Source: Aptenodytes patagonicus (Eukaryota; Chordata; Aves; Sphenisciformes; Spheniscidae). From it: DNA of 64,000 nt. Below, piece by piece: positions 1 to 12,800 of the stretch; the first letter of the stretch is position 1; every line of letters begins with the position of its first letter. Position numbers and translations under genes: made by a program. The notes below the pieces were generated by a model. The model searched no databases and had not been told where the DNA came from. It saw nothing but the letters and a program-made list of their open reading frames with translations. The stretch is from positions 15,436,951-15,500,950 of the forward strand of contig NC_134949.1 in assembly GCF_965638725.1 (NCBI RefSeq), read 5' to 3'.

Positions 1-3000
1 CAAAACTGTACCAGCTGTGCTGACAACAGCACCAAGAGCAAACCAGCTCAGACTATACCATGTCAGTGCTTGAGTCCATCCCCTGGTCCTGTTGAGTTTG
101 TACTTCATAGTTGTAATCTCTGATTCCAACTGATCTAAATATGCAAAAGAACTTTACTAGCACAGTTTATTTAAGTTGGTATAAAACTAGGGTAGGTACC
201 ATCTTGGTCTAAGTAGGAGAGGAAAGAAAACCACATCATCTCCACTTCAGATGATATGAGAGGATATATCATGCTGGCTGATGCTGATAAGGGAGCTAAT
301 GCTCCTTTGCAATCCTGCTTCCCAGCAGTTAAATCCACACTTGAAAGCTAGGGTGATTGAGACATTAATGATGGCTGTAACTGTGGCATGTTTATTCACT
401 TGTCTAGTAAATTATTTTGTGAAATCATGCTCTGTCATTAAAGTCCAATTGTTAGAAAGACTTTTTGAGAGAAATGCAGTAACTACACTTCAAAAAAAGA
501 AAATAACTTTATAAAAAGAAAATCTTAACAGATGAATTTGGTTTGTATTGTGAATGTGTCTTTCAGAAAATCTGATTTCCCATTCAGCCTCCACACTTTT
601 AAGGAAGTTAAAATATTTTCTCTGTCACAAAGGATAGTGATCAAAGTGTGCTTTCATGGCAACAACCCAAGGTTCCCATAATTTTCTCAAAAATGTTCCT
701 TTTTTGAAGCATTTCCATGCTTCACAGTTTAGAATGAAAAAAAAAATCCATTGCATGTATTAGAGAATGTAAAGAAACATTACATAAACAATCAAATCTC
801 AAATCATTTAAACTTTAGTTTTGGTTCTTTATATTTGTAGAGTGCATTATTCTTAAGAAAAATAGATGCTTTATTATATTTGAAAAAACTGTATTAAGAT
901 AATGAAATTCTAGTAGAAGTCACAAAGATTGTACAACGTACATGTTTAATACTTCAGATTCTTTATAAATTTTATTTCTGTTAAAGTTTATCATGTTTTT
1001 AAAGTGTCATTCTTTAGAATATTGATTGCCAGATTGCCACGGCATTACACACAACAGATTTACAAACACATATAAAAAAACTCTTCCTGTTTTCATTGTA
1101 TATGTATTTTTTAAAGCTAGAACTGCTTTAAGGAAGAAGAGCTTTCAGACTGCACCATTTTACAAAATACCAGAATTAATTCTGTGTATGATAAGAGATC
1201 TACTTTTTAATTCTAAAATTACCCATCTTTATCCTTTCAAAGTAACTATAGAGGGTGCCAGTAAATTGAGCCTCAGTCTGGCAGAGAATCAAGAGGATTC
1301 ACATAGAGCGAGCTGGGCAAGCAAGTTGTGTAAATCTCACAGTAATAGCAAAAAACACGTGCCTGGTTTGGTTATTGCAGTCTGCTCTATCTTAATTTTA
1401 TGTAGAAAGCTTTGGGAAAGGGACCAGTTGTCTTTAAGTTAGTTGCAATTTATTTAGAAAGTTAAAATACATGTGCAGTACTTCAGTAGATAATAGACAG
1501 CTCTCAAACGTATTGAATACCTTCAAGTGTTTGAAACATTTTTTTAAAAGGGAATTGTATTTGTGAATTCTACTCTGTTGTCTAAAAAAGTCATAGATTT
1601 ACCTACCAGAAAAGTTGTGTTTTGGTGACCTTGATTCATAATTATGAGATTGAAAATGTTTTAACCTGAAATCTGAGATGAAGCACACTGAATGAAGATT
1701 ATAACTGTATGTATTATTCCTTCAGTACCGTCTTTTTAGTTTAATCTTTCTTCTAAGATGTCTTGGGAGTATTTTAATTTCCAAGGATCAGGGCCCGTAT
1801 AATACATTTTGCTTGCATTGCTTGCATTTAGAGGATAACATATACCCTCTACCCTCCCATAAAGTGTGGAGCATTCTGCATGTTCTTACTTGTTTTCAAA
1901 TGGCAGCCAAAGGCTGTTGGCTGGGGAGCCGGTTTCCCAATTCAGATGTAAAGCAAGGAGAAGGTAATGTGCTGCTTCAAATGCTTTAGACAACTAACTG
2001 ACATTAGGTCAGTTTTGCAGATTCTGTGGGAGTTCCTTTTAGTTTACATAGGGAGAACTGAAAAGACTGAAGTAATATTGCCTATTAATTTAAGCATGAA
2101 AGTTTTTAAGAGGCAACTCCTGTACCTAATTTTCAGTCTCTCCCCATGGCACCCACACACACTTTTCTCTTTCTCTGAAATGAACTATAACCCATTCACT
2201 GGTAGTAAAATGATCCTTCTTTTTTGCAAATACATACCTGTCTATACTAAAAAAGGTACTAAATAGAGACATAGTTAAATGATTCCTTGCTGGCCTAGGT
2301 AGGTTGCATGATGTCTTACTGTATTTTACCATGATCAGCTGTACTGAGGATGGATGCTGCCATTCTGTTGTTCTTTGTGCCCACACACAATGCACTCTGT
2401 GAAGTAAAATTGTATTTAGCTTCCATTTTTTAAAAAGGCTTGGATAACACGGTACTGCTGATATTTTTAAAAGCTTTGAGTAAGTGAAGAAATTCAGTAG
2501 AATAAGGATGGAATTCATTCCATCTAATTTTATCTGCCTAAAAATTAAGTGTCTAACTGTGAGTTACAGTAGATCTCTATCATCAGAGGAAAGAAAGGGG
2601 AATCTCTAGAGAATGATTCTGAGCTATCTAGTATGGTTATCTCTGTCCATGGGCTGCAGAAGGACTCTAGAGGACTGGCTTAGGCTGGTCTTGTTTGGAA
2701 AGGCAAATGCCATCTTTCAGTGGCTGGAAATGCTATGAATTGAACCACTGTAAAATGCGTGCGGATCTAAATCTACAGGCTTTTCTTTACCGTGGTTTGC
2801 ACTAGAACATGTTTGTTTCAGTATGATACATACTGAATAAGTTTCAAAAAGTAGAGGATAATATTGTGTTTATTGTCAGAATTTTAGGCATATTGCTCGA
2901 TAAACTGAAAATAAAATTTAAATTATTAAGTTATCTTTTTAGGATTCGTTATCATTAATCCACAATGAGCTGTGTTTGTTTTTTTTAGATGTGAATGGTT

Positions 3001-3712
3001 GTTTTAGCAGATTTACACCAAACAAGACAAATTATGTAATTAGTGATTTGTTTTTGTTATTAGACAGCCATAATTCAGATTATGACATTTTGTTAGTCTG
3101 TTAACATTTCTCTCTAAACATTCATATTCCATTCAAATTAACAAAGTAGTTTTATAGCCCTGTGTAAATTCCTACTTCCCAATAAGTCTAGCATTTACTT
3201 ACTCAATCAAAGCACTGCAGACCTTTACGGTTACATCTGTCCCACCATTGTGCAGGCATTGTATACTTTATAGATTTTCAAAATACTTCACAATCATTTT
3301 GAAACTTTAAATTCTGTAAAATAGTTCTAAAGACAAAAACAGGTAAGTGTATTGTTTGCAATAAGGGATACATTTTTTTCCTTTAACTGTATAACGTTAC
3401 GCAATTGTGAAGGGTGAAATTCTATCTTTGGATTCTCGTGAGCAATTTATATTGTAGACAAGATCTATGTTATCATTGGCAGGGACAAGAAGGGAAGCTG
3501 GGCTCTGAACGCTGGAAGAGGAAAAAGCTAACACTGAATACTAAATAAAACTGTCTTTCTGATTGATCCATGCATTTCTGTAGCATGAGTATTTTCCATC
3601 CATGAACATTTTTTATCTGCATATTGGGAGGCTGGGCAGTTAGTTAATTTGAAAAGTATAATCTTAAAAGCAGATGATAATTTCTTGTCTTTGTCTGTGT
3701 TCTTTTAAATAG
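1..3712 (+). other. PRKAR2B: PRKAR2B intron 4, 3' part
   Basis: AT-rich sequence with no exon or recognisable mobile element. It ends in a pyrimidine-rich tract and an AG acceptor at 3711-3712. The open frames here (the longest is 138 codons at 1026-1442) show no family resemblance or splice context and are taken as chance. Assignment as intron follows from the coding exon that begins at 3713. Confidence 0.8.
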
Positions 3713-3819
3713 GAACAGATGTCTCAGGTGTTAGATGCGATGTTTGAAAAGCTGGTTGAAGGAGGGGAACATGTCATTGATCAAGGGGATGATGGTGACA
3801 ACTTCTATGTCATTGACAG
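3713..3819 (+). CDS. PRKAR2B: PRKAR2B exon 5
   Basis: Acceptor AG at 3711-3712, donor GT at 3820-3821, 107 nt. It begins [15 protein letters not shown] and covers the start of the first cAMP-binding domain up to NFYVID, ending with two bases (AG) of a split Arg codon. Phase fits exon 6. Confidence 0.96.
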
Positions 3820-6800
3820 GTGAATCGCTGTGTCGTCTTATAGCAAAAGTATTATGCAAAAGTCCATTGAGAAAAATCTATTTCTTTACATACATGTATT
3901 TAACTCTTTGTCGTGGTTTAACCTCATTTGGCAACTAAGCACCACACAGCCGCTCGCTCACTTCTCCCTCCCCACCCCTGGTGGGATGGGGGAGAGAATT
4001 GGAAGAGTAGAACTGAGAAAAACTCATGAGTTGAGATAAAAACAGTTTAATAATTGAAATAAAATAATAATAACAATAATAATAATGTAATAATAATAAT
4101 AATACACAAAGCAAGTGATGCACAATGCAATTGCTCACCACCTGCTGACCGATGCCCAGCCAGTCCCTGAGCAGTGGCCCCCCCGGCCAGCTTTCCCCAG
4201 TTTATGTACTGAGCATGACGTCACATGGTATGGAATGTCCCTGTGGCCAGTTTGGGTCAGCTGTCCTGGCTGTGCCCCCTCCCAGCTTCTTGTGCACCTC
4301 CAGCCTTCTCAGTCGGTAGAGCACGGGAAGCTGAAAAGTCCTTGACTAGTGTAAGCACCGCTTAGCAACAACTAAAACATCAGTGTGTTATCAACATTAT
4401 TCTCATACTAAATCCAAAACACAGCACTGTACCAGCTATTAGGAAGGAAATTAACTCTATCCCTGCCAAAACCAGGACACTCTTACGTATGTTTGCATGG
4501 GAGAAAGAAAAAAGAACACAAGTGAACCAGTACAGCTCTGTCTGAGCTACGGAGAGCGGTTTTTGAAAGGAGGCAGATTTTTCATATGGAAATAAGTCAC
4601 TGTCGTCTTTATGTATTGCTGGATCCCAAAGGCTGGGGTTTTGGGGTTTTTTTTACATGGAAAGAGTTCTAACACAAAACACAATGGGAAAAGTTTTACA
4701 GCTCAATATTTGAAATCTTACTGCATTTCAATACTATCTGTAGACTTTCTTGTTCACATGAATATTATAAGACCTCGAGTAGCTAAGTCATTACTCTTCA
4801 TTTGGAGACCTGTACCAGAAAAAGCAGGTAACTAAGTAAAATCCTAGATATTGATTACTGTTGAATCCAGTGAGTTAGGAAGAGCATTTACTTTGGCATC
4901 TGTCGTGCTTTAACCTCAGTTGGCAACTAAGCACCACGCAGCCGCTTGCTCACTCCTCTCCCCCCCGAAATGGGATGGGGGAGAGAATTGGAAGAGCACA
5001 AGTGAGAAAAACTCGTGGGTTGAGATAAAAACAGTTTAATAATTGAAATAAAATGATAATAATAATATCATAATAATAATACACAAAACAAATGATGCAC
5101 AGTACAATTGCTCACCACCCGCCGACCGATGCCCAGCCAGTCCCCGAGCAGCGGCCACCCCGGCCAGCTTTCCCCAGTTTATGTACTGAGCATGACGTCA
5201 CATGGTATGGAATGTTTCTTTGGCCAGTTTGGCTGTGCCCCCTCCCAGCTTCTTGTGCACCTCCAGCCTTCTCAGTCGGTAGAGCATGGGAAGCTGAAAA
5301 GTCCTTGGCTAGTGTAAGCATTACCTAGCAACAACTAAAACATCGGTGCCTTATCAACTTTGTTCTCATCCTAAATCCAAAACACAGCACTGTACCAGCT
5401 ACTAGGAAGGAAATTAACTCTATCCCTGCTGAAACCAGGACAATATCCACCCCTTATTCTATACCATCTACGTCATGCTCAAGTCTCATATTTTCCAGTA
5501 CATTTTCATTAATCACCACCCCCTTTTTTTTAATGTGTGTATACACACACACGCACGCACACACAGGTATCATTCCCTTAGTCTGTGGACCATCCCTCTA
5601 AAATGTTCAGTGAGTTCATTTAGTCCATGACTTCGGGCTCCATCTGTCCTAATAATCTTCCAGGGCGGGAAAGATGGAGATGGTATGTGGTGTTGGATTG
5701 TTTCATGTTGAAGTCAGTTCTGGTACCATTATCACTGTGCTTTGCTTGGTTTCAGTGAAGTTATTCTTCATTAGTCTGGGTGATTCTTACTGTAATATCA
5801 TTAGTATGGCATATAATACTATTAGTATAACTATTATAACTATAATTAGTACTTAACATCACATAATTCAAATCATTGGCTATTCTCACCCAAAATCAAA
5901 TCCCCTTGAGGTACATGTCGGACTTCCCCATCCTTCAGCATTATCCACCAAGTGCACCCAGGTCCTTGAGCAAAAGCAATCCCACGGATGGGTTTGCCTT
6001 TGCCCGAGGCAGGAATAACCCAAACTGTTTTCCCCAACATATTTTTTATGTGCACTACAGGGACTTTATTCCCATCTACAGTACGTAAAAGTTCTGACTG
6101 GGCAGGGCCTGCTCGATTGGCAGATCCCCGAGTGTTGACTAACCAGGTGGCCTTTGCTAAATGTGTATCCCAATGTTTGAACGTCCCAGCACCCACTGCT
6201 CTCAGCGTAGTCTTTAACAGTCCATTGTATCATTCCATTTTCCCAGAGGCTGGTGCATGATAGGGGATGTGATACACCCACTCGATGCCGTGCTCTTTGG
6301 CCCAGGTGTCTATGAGGTTCTTTTGGAAATGTTGTCTGACTCAATTCTTTCTGGGGTGCCATGTCGCCATAGGACTTGCTTTTCAAGGCCCAGGATAGTG
6401 TTTCGGGCAGTGGCATGGGGCACGGGATATGTTTCCAGCCATCCAGTGGTTGCCTCCACCATTGTAAGCACGTGGCGCTTGCCTTGGCGGGTTTGTGGGA
6501 GTGTGATATAATCAATCTGCCAGGCCTCCCCATATTTATATTTCAGCCATCGTCCTCCATACCAGAGAGGCTTTAACCACTTGGCTTGCTTGATCGCAGT
6601 GCATGTTTCACATTCATGGATAACCTGTGCAATAGTGTCCATGGTCAAGTCCACCCCTCAATCACAAGCCCATGTGTATGTTGCATCTCTTCCTTGGTGG
6701 CCTGAGGTGTCACGGGCCCATTGAGCTATAAATAATTCACCCTTATGTTGCCAGTCCAGATCCACCTGAGCCACTTCAATCTTAGCAGCCTGATCCACCT

Positions 6801-9800
6801 GCTGGTTGTTTTGATGTTCTTCAGTAGCCCGACTCTTGGGTATGTGAGCATCTACGTGACGGACTTTTACAACCAGGTTCTCCACCCGGGCAGCCATATC
6901 TTGCCACAATGCGGCAGCCCAGATGGGTTTGCCTCTGTGCTGCCAGTTGCTCTGCTTCCATTGCTGCAACCACCCCCACAGGGCATTTGCCACCATCCAT
7001 GAGTCAGTATAGAGACAGAGCACTGGCCACTTTCCTCGGTCAGCAATGTCTAAAGCCAGCTGGATGGCCTTCACTTCTGCAAATTGGCTCGATTCACCTT
7101 CTCCTTCAGCAGTTTCTACAACTTGTCGCATAGGACTCCATACAGCAGCTTTCCACCTCCGATGCTTTCCCACAATACGACAGGACCCATCAGTGAACAG
7201 AGCATATTGCTTCTCATTTTCTGGTAGTTCATTATACATTGGGGCCTCCTCAGCATGCGTGACCTCCTCCTCTGACAATATCCCGAAATCTTTGCCTTCT
7301 GGCCAGTCCATGATCACTTCCAGGATTCCTGGGTGACTGGGGTTTCCTATTCGAGCCCGTTGTGTGATCAGTGTGACCCACTTACTCCACGTGGCATCAG
7401 TTGCATGATGTGTACAGGGGATCCTCCCTTTGAACATCCAGCCCAGCACCAGCAGTCGGGGTGCCAGGAGGAGCTGTGCTTCAGTGCCGATCACTTCTGA
7501 AGCAGCTCAAACCCCTTCATATGCTGCCAATATCTCTTTTTCAGTTGGAGTATAGCGGGCCTTGGATCCTCTGTATGCCTGACTCCAAAACTCTAGGGGT
7601 CGACCTCGAGTCTCCCCTGTTCTCATGATGGCCCTTCTCCAGGGTAGTCTGTCTCGTACACTTCTTCCTCCGGCTCCCTTTTAGAAGAAGCTTATTCCTC
7701 CCTTACTAAACGAGCCGACTTCCACTTCCAAAATTTCTTCTTGTGTACAGGGGCGACTGATACCGGCACAGGCTGGTTCTTTGGTTCAGCCACAGGGCCT
7801 GTCGCCGGGGTCGGAGTGGTTGCACGGCCTGTCGCCGGGGTCGGAGTGGCCGCAGGGCCTGTCGCTTTACCGTCAGATCCAGAGACCTTTTCTTCCCTGT
7901 GAGGGCACTGAATGGTGTTGAACAGGGCTCGGTAGGCATGGGCCAGGCCCCAGCACGTTGCAATGATCTGCATCTCTCTGGAGTTGCCAGGGTGACAGCA
8001 TACTTTGTCCAAATATTCTACTAACTTTTCAGGATTCTGCACTTGCTCAGGGGTGAAGTTCCAAAACACTGGGGGTGCCCATTGGCCTAGGTACTTGCCC
8101 ATCTTGTCCCACACACCCTGCCACTCATAACTATCCAGCCTTGGGGCAGATCTCTGGAGGATATTCTTAAATTGCTTACCAACTTTAGGCAAAACCGAAA
8201 CAATATTCCAAAGAAGTATTAATAGAAGTATCTTAACTACCCAAGGCTGTTCAAAATACTGAAAAGTTACTGTAATGAAGGAGGAAACATCATAGAAGAA
8301 GGTAGTGACACTGCCATTCTGTATTTCCTCCGTAAAAAAACTCTCAGAAAAGTCACTGTAATTGCTAGTTGTCTCCACGAAATGGTCTCCGTGGTACAGT
8401 AACGGCTTCATTGCGAAGTTTACATACCACACTAAGGTCAAGGTCAATGTTTTAAAAACAAACCTCACAAGCGAGACATCACTATTCACTGCAGACCACA
8501 GCAAACTGCAAAACCCAACACCAATCTTTAACATGTACAGCAGGAAAAAGAGCACGATGCAGATTATACAAATCAATATCGAGAACAGAGACACCAACAT
8601 TGTGACCCACAACTATTAACAGATATAAGTTCCTTAATACACTCTGGTTAATCTGTTATTATCTCAAACCCTTCGTGCCCCACGTTGGGCGCCAAAAAGG
8701 ACTATCATGGTTTAATCTCAGTCGGCAACTAAGCACCACACAGCCGCTCGCTCACTCCCCTCCCCCCCAAATGGGATGGGGGAGAGAATTGGAAGAGCAC
8801 AAGTGAGAAAAACTCGTGGGTTGAGATAAAAACAGTTTAATAATTGAAATAAAATGATAATAATAATAATATCATAATACACAAAGCAAGTGATGCACAG
8901 TACAATTGCTCACCACCCGCCGACCGATGCCCAGCCAGTCCCCGAGCAGCAGCCCCCCCCCGGCCAGCTTTCCCCAGTTTATGTACTGAGCATGACGTCA
9001 CATGGTATGGAATGTCCCTTTGGCCAGTTTGGGTCAGCTGTCCTGGCTGTGCCCCCTCCCAGCTTCTTGTGCACCTCCAGCCTTCTCAGTCGGTAGAGCA
9101 TGGGAAGCTGAAAAGTCCTTGGCTAGTGTAAGCATTACCTAGCAACAACTAAAACATCGGTGCCTTATCAACTTTGTTCTCATCCTAAATCCAAAACACA
9201 GCACTGTACCAGCTACTAGGAAGGAAATTAACTCTATCCCTGCTGAAACCAGGACAGCATCCTTGACTAGTCTGTTGGCACAGGCTCCAGCCAGGCTGTC
9301 CCAAAACGCTTTTTCTTATTTGTGCCTTTAGTTTTAGGCTAACACAGTGATTTCTGAGAGTGTTTGAAAGGAATATTATGCTAGAACTCTCAAAGAAATG
9401 CAAAGGTTTTTGGTCAGTGTAGTTCAGTATAGCCAGCTGGTCAAAAGAGGTGATTATCCTGCTGTATTCAGCGTTGGTGCGGCCTCATCTTGAGTACTGT
9501 GTGCAGTTCTGGGCCCCACAATTTAAGAAGGATGTGAAGGTCCTTGAATGCCTCCAGAGGAGGGCAACAAAGCTGGTGAGAGGGCTGGAAGGCATGTCCT
9601 GTGAGGAGCGGCTGAAGACTTTGGGCTTGTCTAGTTTGGAGAAAAGGAGGCTGAGGGGCGACCTCATTGCTCTCTACAGCTTCCTGAGGAGGGGAAGTGG
9701 AGAGGGAGGTGCTGAGCTCTTCTCCCTGGGATCCAGGGATAGGATGTGTGGGAATGGTTCAAAGCTGCGCCAGGTGAGATTCAGACTGGACGTGAGGAAG

Positions 9801-12800
9801 CATTTCTTTACCAAGAGGGTGGTCAAACACTGGAACAGGCTTCCTAGAGAGGTGGCCGATGCCCCAAGCCTGTCAGTGTTTAAGAGGCATTTGGACAATG
9901 CCCTTAATAACATGCTTTAACTTTTGGTTAGCCCTGAAGTGGTCAGGCAGTTGGACTAGGTGATCGTTGTAGGTCCCTTCCAACTGAAATATTCAATCAG
10001 AAGATCTTAGAAGTGTGTCAGGATTCTTTGCTGAAGAGTCAATGTTTTTCAGCTTTGTAAGGTTACAGTTTGTCATCTCTTATCCAAAAAGCTGCAGGGA
10101 CTTCACAATATTCTGTCAGCCTTGCAGTTTTTAGGTGCAGTGGATCACCTCTAAGTCCCTTATCAATGAAATCATTGTACAGATTTTTGCATTACAGTCA
10201 CGTGATTTATCAACATGTACTGTACAAATATTCAGTGCTGAACAAAACGATGGCTTAGCATCAGTGGGGATGGCTATGTCATGTTTTCCAAGATACCAGA
10301 TTTTACTGCATTCCCAAAGCAAAAAAAAAGTTACTAATTTAATGATGGGGAGGAGAAATCCACAATAGATTCAATAAATACATATCTTTATTTTATAATC
10401 TTATGTTGCTTTTCATATACATTCCTTCAGTTTCCTGCATCTCCTCTATTTTATTACATTATAAATTACTACTTTAAAATATTTTAAATGTTAAATACCT
10501 TGTATTATTATTTCAGTGATCATAGCATAGCAATTTTTGCAAAGACTTGTTACATTTGTATTTAGTGCGTTTAAAATGAAGTTAAGAAACAGATACTAAG
10601 TTAGATCTTAATTTTTAATAAGTTCTGGTAATCAATAGATCACTGTACATCCAGTCTGTCTTTAAACTGAGTTAATGTAAAAACTAATAACCCTATCCTT
10701 CCCTTTAAAAAGGAACTACTTTTATTGTTTATGGAAGTGATTGAGATGTCTGTGCAAGGTATTTAATATCATTTAAACAAGCAAATGTATATTTCAAATG
10801 CTTTATCTTTGGAATTCATGGTATAAAAAAATATAGTGAGAGGCTGTTTAGCAAAGACCAGGACTGGTTTCTACTCATTGTATTTACATATTTTATTAAC
10901 AGAGGTACATATGATATTTATGTAAAATGCGATGGTGTTGGGAGGTGTGTTGGAACCTATGATAACCGAGGAAGTTTTGGTGAGTTGGCCTTAATGTACA
11001 ATACACCCAGAGCAGCTACAATTATAGCTACCTCTCCTGGTGCCATCTGGGGTTTGGTAAGTGAAATACTTGTTTTAAGATATTACTTGTTTTAATTATT
11101 TAATATAAATTGCACTGGTATGCTATATCACCATTAAAAAAAAAAGTATAATTTTGGAAAGTTTAATTTTAATTTTAAAAAAATTCTGAGAACTCCCAAC
11201 ACAAAACTGTCTCTTTGCAGAATCTGCAGAAGCAAAACTGAGGCTTAAGAAAACACTGAGTTTTTAAAATATCGTTTTGTTTTATTCTATTTTAATGATA
11301 ATTTCCCAAATTGCAAACCACTTGACAATTACTTAGACACATATATAAAGTGTTTTCCCAGATCTTGACAGGAAACGCCTTTGGTTCCAGAGTAAAATTC
11401 AAGTATGAGGTTATTTATCAGTGTTATACTATCTGGACCTTTGACAACAGTAATAGAATTTACCAAAAGAGTAAAACTGGGATAGCCATCTTCTTCAAGA
11501 TGTACATATCAATCTAATGACTGATCCCAAGATAACATTTTTCTGTTGAAGCGAAACGCATGTTTTTTCACCAACTTAATCCATATGACTTCTGGGATCA
11601 TGGCAGAGTTTAGGACACTGTAAGAATGGCTTTAAATTGGATTGGGTTGTATTGAACAGCAAGTCCCACCTGTAGCAGTGAAGGCTTGCAAAGGATTTCA
11701 CCTCTGTCTGTCACCAGGACACAGTCATATGAAGTTAAGAGAAAGAAACAGCATACGTGTAGTTTTTTCCATCTGTCTGCTTCACTTGGATTGCCAAATA
11801 CTAAGGAATGTCCAGTTGGCTGTTTAGGGCAGCAATGAATCTTGTTCTGCTGAAATAGCAGAAAGTGGACTGTGACTTAAGACCCAGACCCATGTATTTT
11901 GGTTTTGTTGGTGTAATAATACTATAAAAACCTTTTTGAGTACATATCAATACGTATGGGACCTCAGGATAATGAATAAACTTTGTAAATGAAATATTTA
12001 AATATTGAGGATTTCTTAAATATCTTAAAGTACTCACTCAGTGTTCATTGTGTAGCCAACCTGTTTAAGGTAAAACCTCTACCCTCTATATGTAAACTCT
12101 GTATGTATTCTCTGCCGAAGGGCAGAGAAGCTTTTCACAATGTGAATCAGATCAGGAGCTTAACTTTAGGAGTTCTTGATTGACCTCTAGAGGAATCTTT
12201 CTCAACTGACCATATGGGGAGACTAGCCAGCTAGTTTGACGGCCACATTGAGTGACTAAAATTGGGTAATTTGAACATATTCAGCCATTTCTAAAGTATT
12301 TTCTACCACACGCGTATTTTCTGTTAATAAACTCTCTTTTTCTCTTTGTGTTTACAGGACAGGGTAACATTCCGAAGAATCATTGTAAAAAATAATGCCA
12401 AAAAGAGAAGAATGTATGAAAATTTTATTGAGTCGTTGCCATTCCTTAAATCTTTAGAAGTAAGATTTCTGTTGCATTATTTTAATGGCTGTATCAGAAG
12501 TACCTGATAAGATTCTGCTTTTGCAGAGTTTAAATTAGGAATTCAAATTTTCTCCACAATAAAATTTTGCATACTTTTGTTTTGGAGAAATACCATATTT
12601 TTGATATTTCTAAATTTTAATGATAAAGAACTATTGTTGATACTGTATTTTTTTAAAACCTGTATTTTTTTACCTTCATATTCTTAAGCTTAATTTTACT
12701 ACATGTTAGCTAATAAAATTAAAAAATGACTTAGGGAATTTCAAAATATTTTCATTTAACAGCTATATTTTTACATGCGTGCTTTTCTGAAAATAATTTT

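Larger units (their letters stand above)
4901..9256 (-). mobile_element. ERVL-like provirus with 5-bp target duplication, internally deleted
   Basis: Complete insertion boundaries are visible: 3' LTR 4901-5442, internal region 5443-8702, 5' LTR 8703-9256, with the direct repeat GCATC at 4896-4900 and 9257-9261. Reading on the minus strand the order is primer-binding site, a 306-codon membrane-protein frame, the last part of the reverse transcriptase connection, RNase H, integrase, a short non-coding stretch, 3' LTR. Most of reverse transcriptase and protease, and any env, are absent. Pol is broken by nonsense codons and a frameshift. The tRNA-Lys primer site, the 5-bp duplication and the pol type fit class III (ERVL/spuma-related) elements; this is a family-level inference. 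By eye the two LTRs differ at a few percent of positions, so this is not a very recent insertion. Confidence 0.95.
3820..10902 (+). other. PRKAR2B: PRKAR2B intron 5, rich in mobile elements
   Basis: This 7.1-kb intron holds a solo LTR (3909-4479), a provirus (4901-9256) and a CR1 tail (about 9425-9990), so about three quarters of it is mobile DNA. Nothing is recognised in 4480-4895, 9262-9424 or 9991-10902, which are plain AT-rich sequence. The LTR elements are antisense to PRKAR2B, so they do not offer their poly(A) site to the host transcript. Confidence 0.9.

Noticed and set aside
1026-1442. 138-codon open frame in PRKAR2B intron 4
   Set aside because: No similarity to known proteins, AT-rich intron context, no promoter or splice signals linked to it.
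5443-5872. Possible env remnant in the provirus
   Set aside because: No signal peptide, Cys pattern, furin site or transmembrane frame is visible; only simple and AT-rich sequence.
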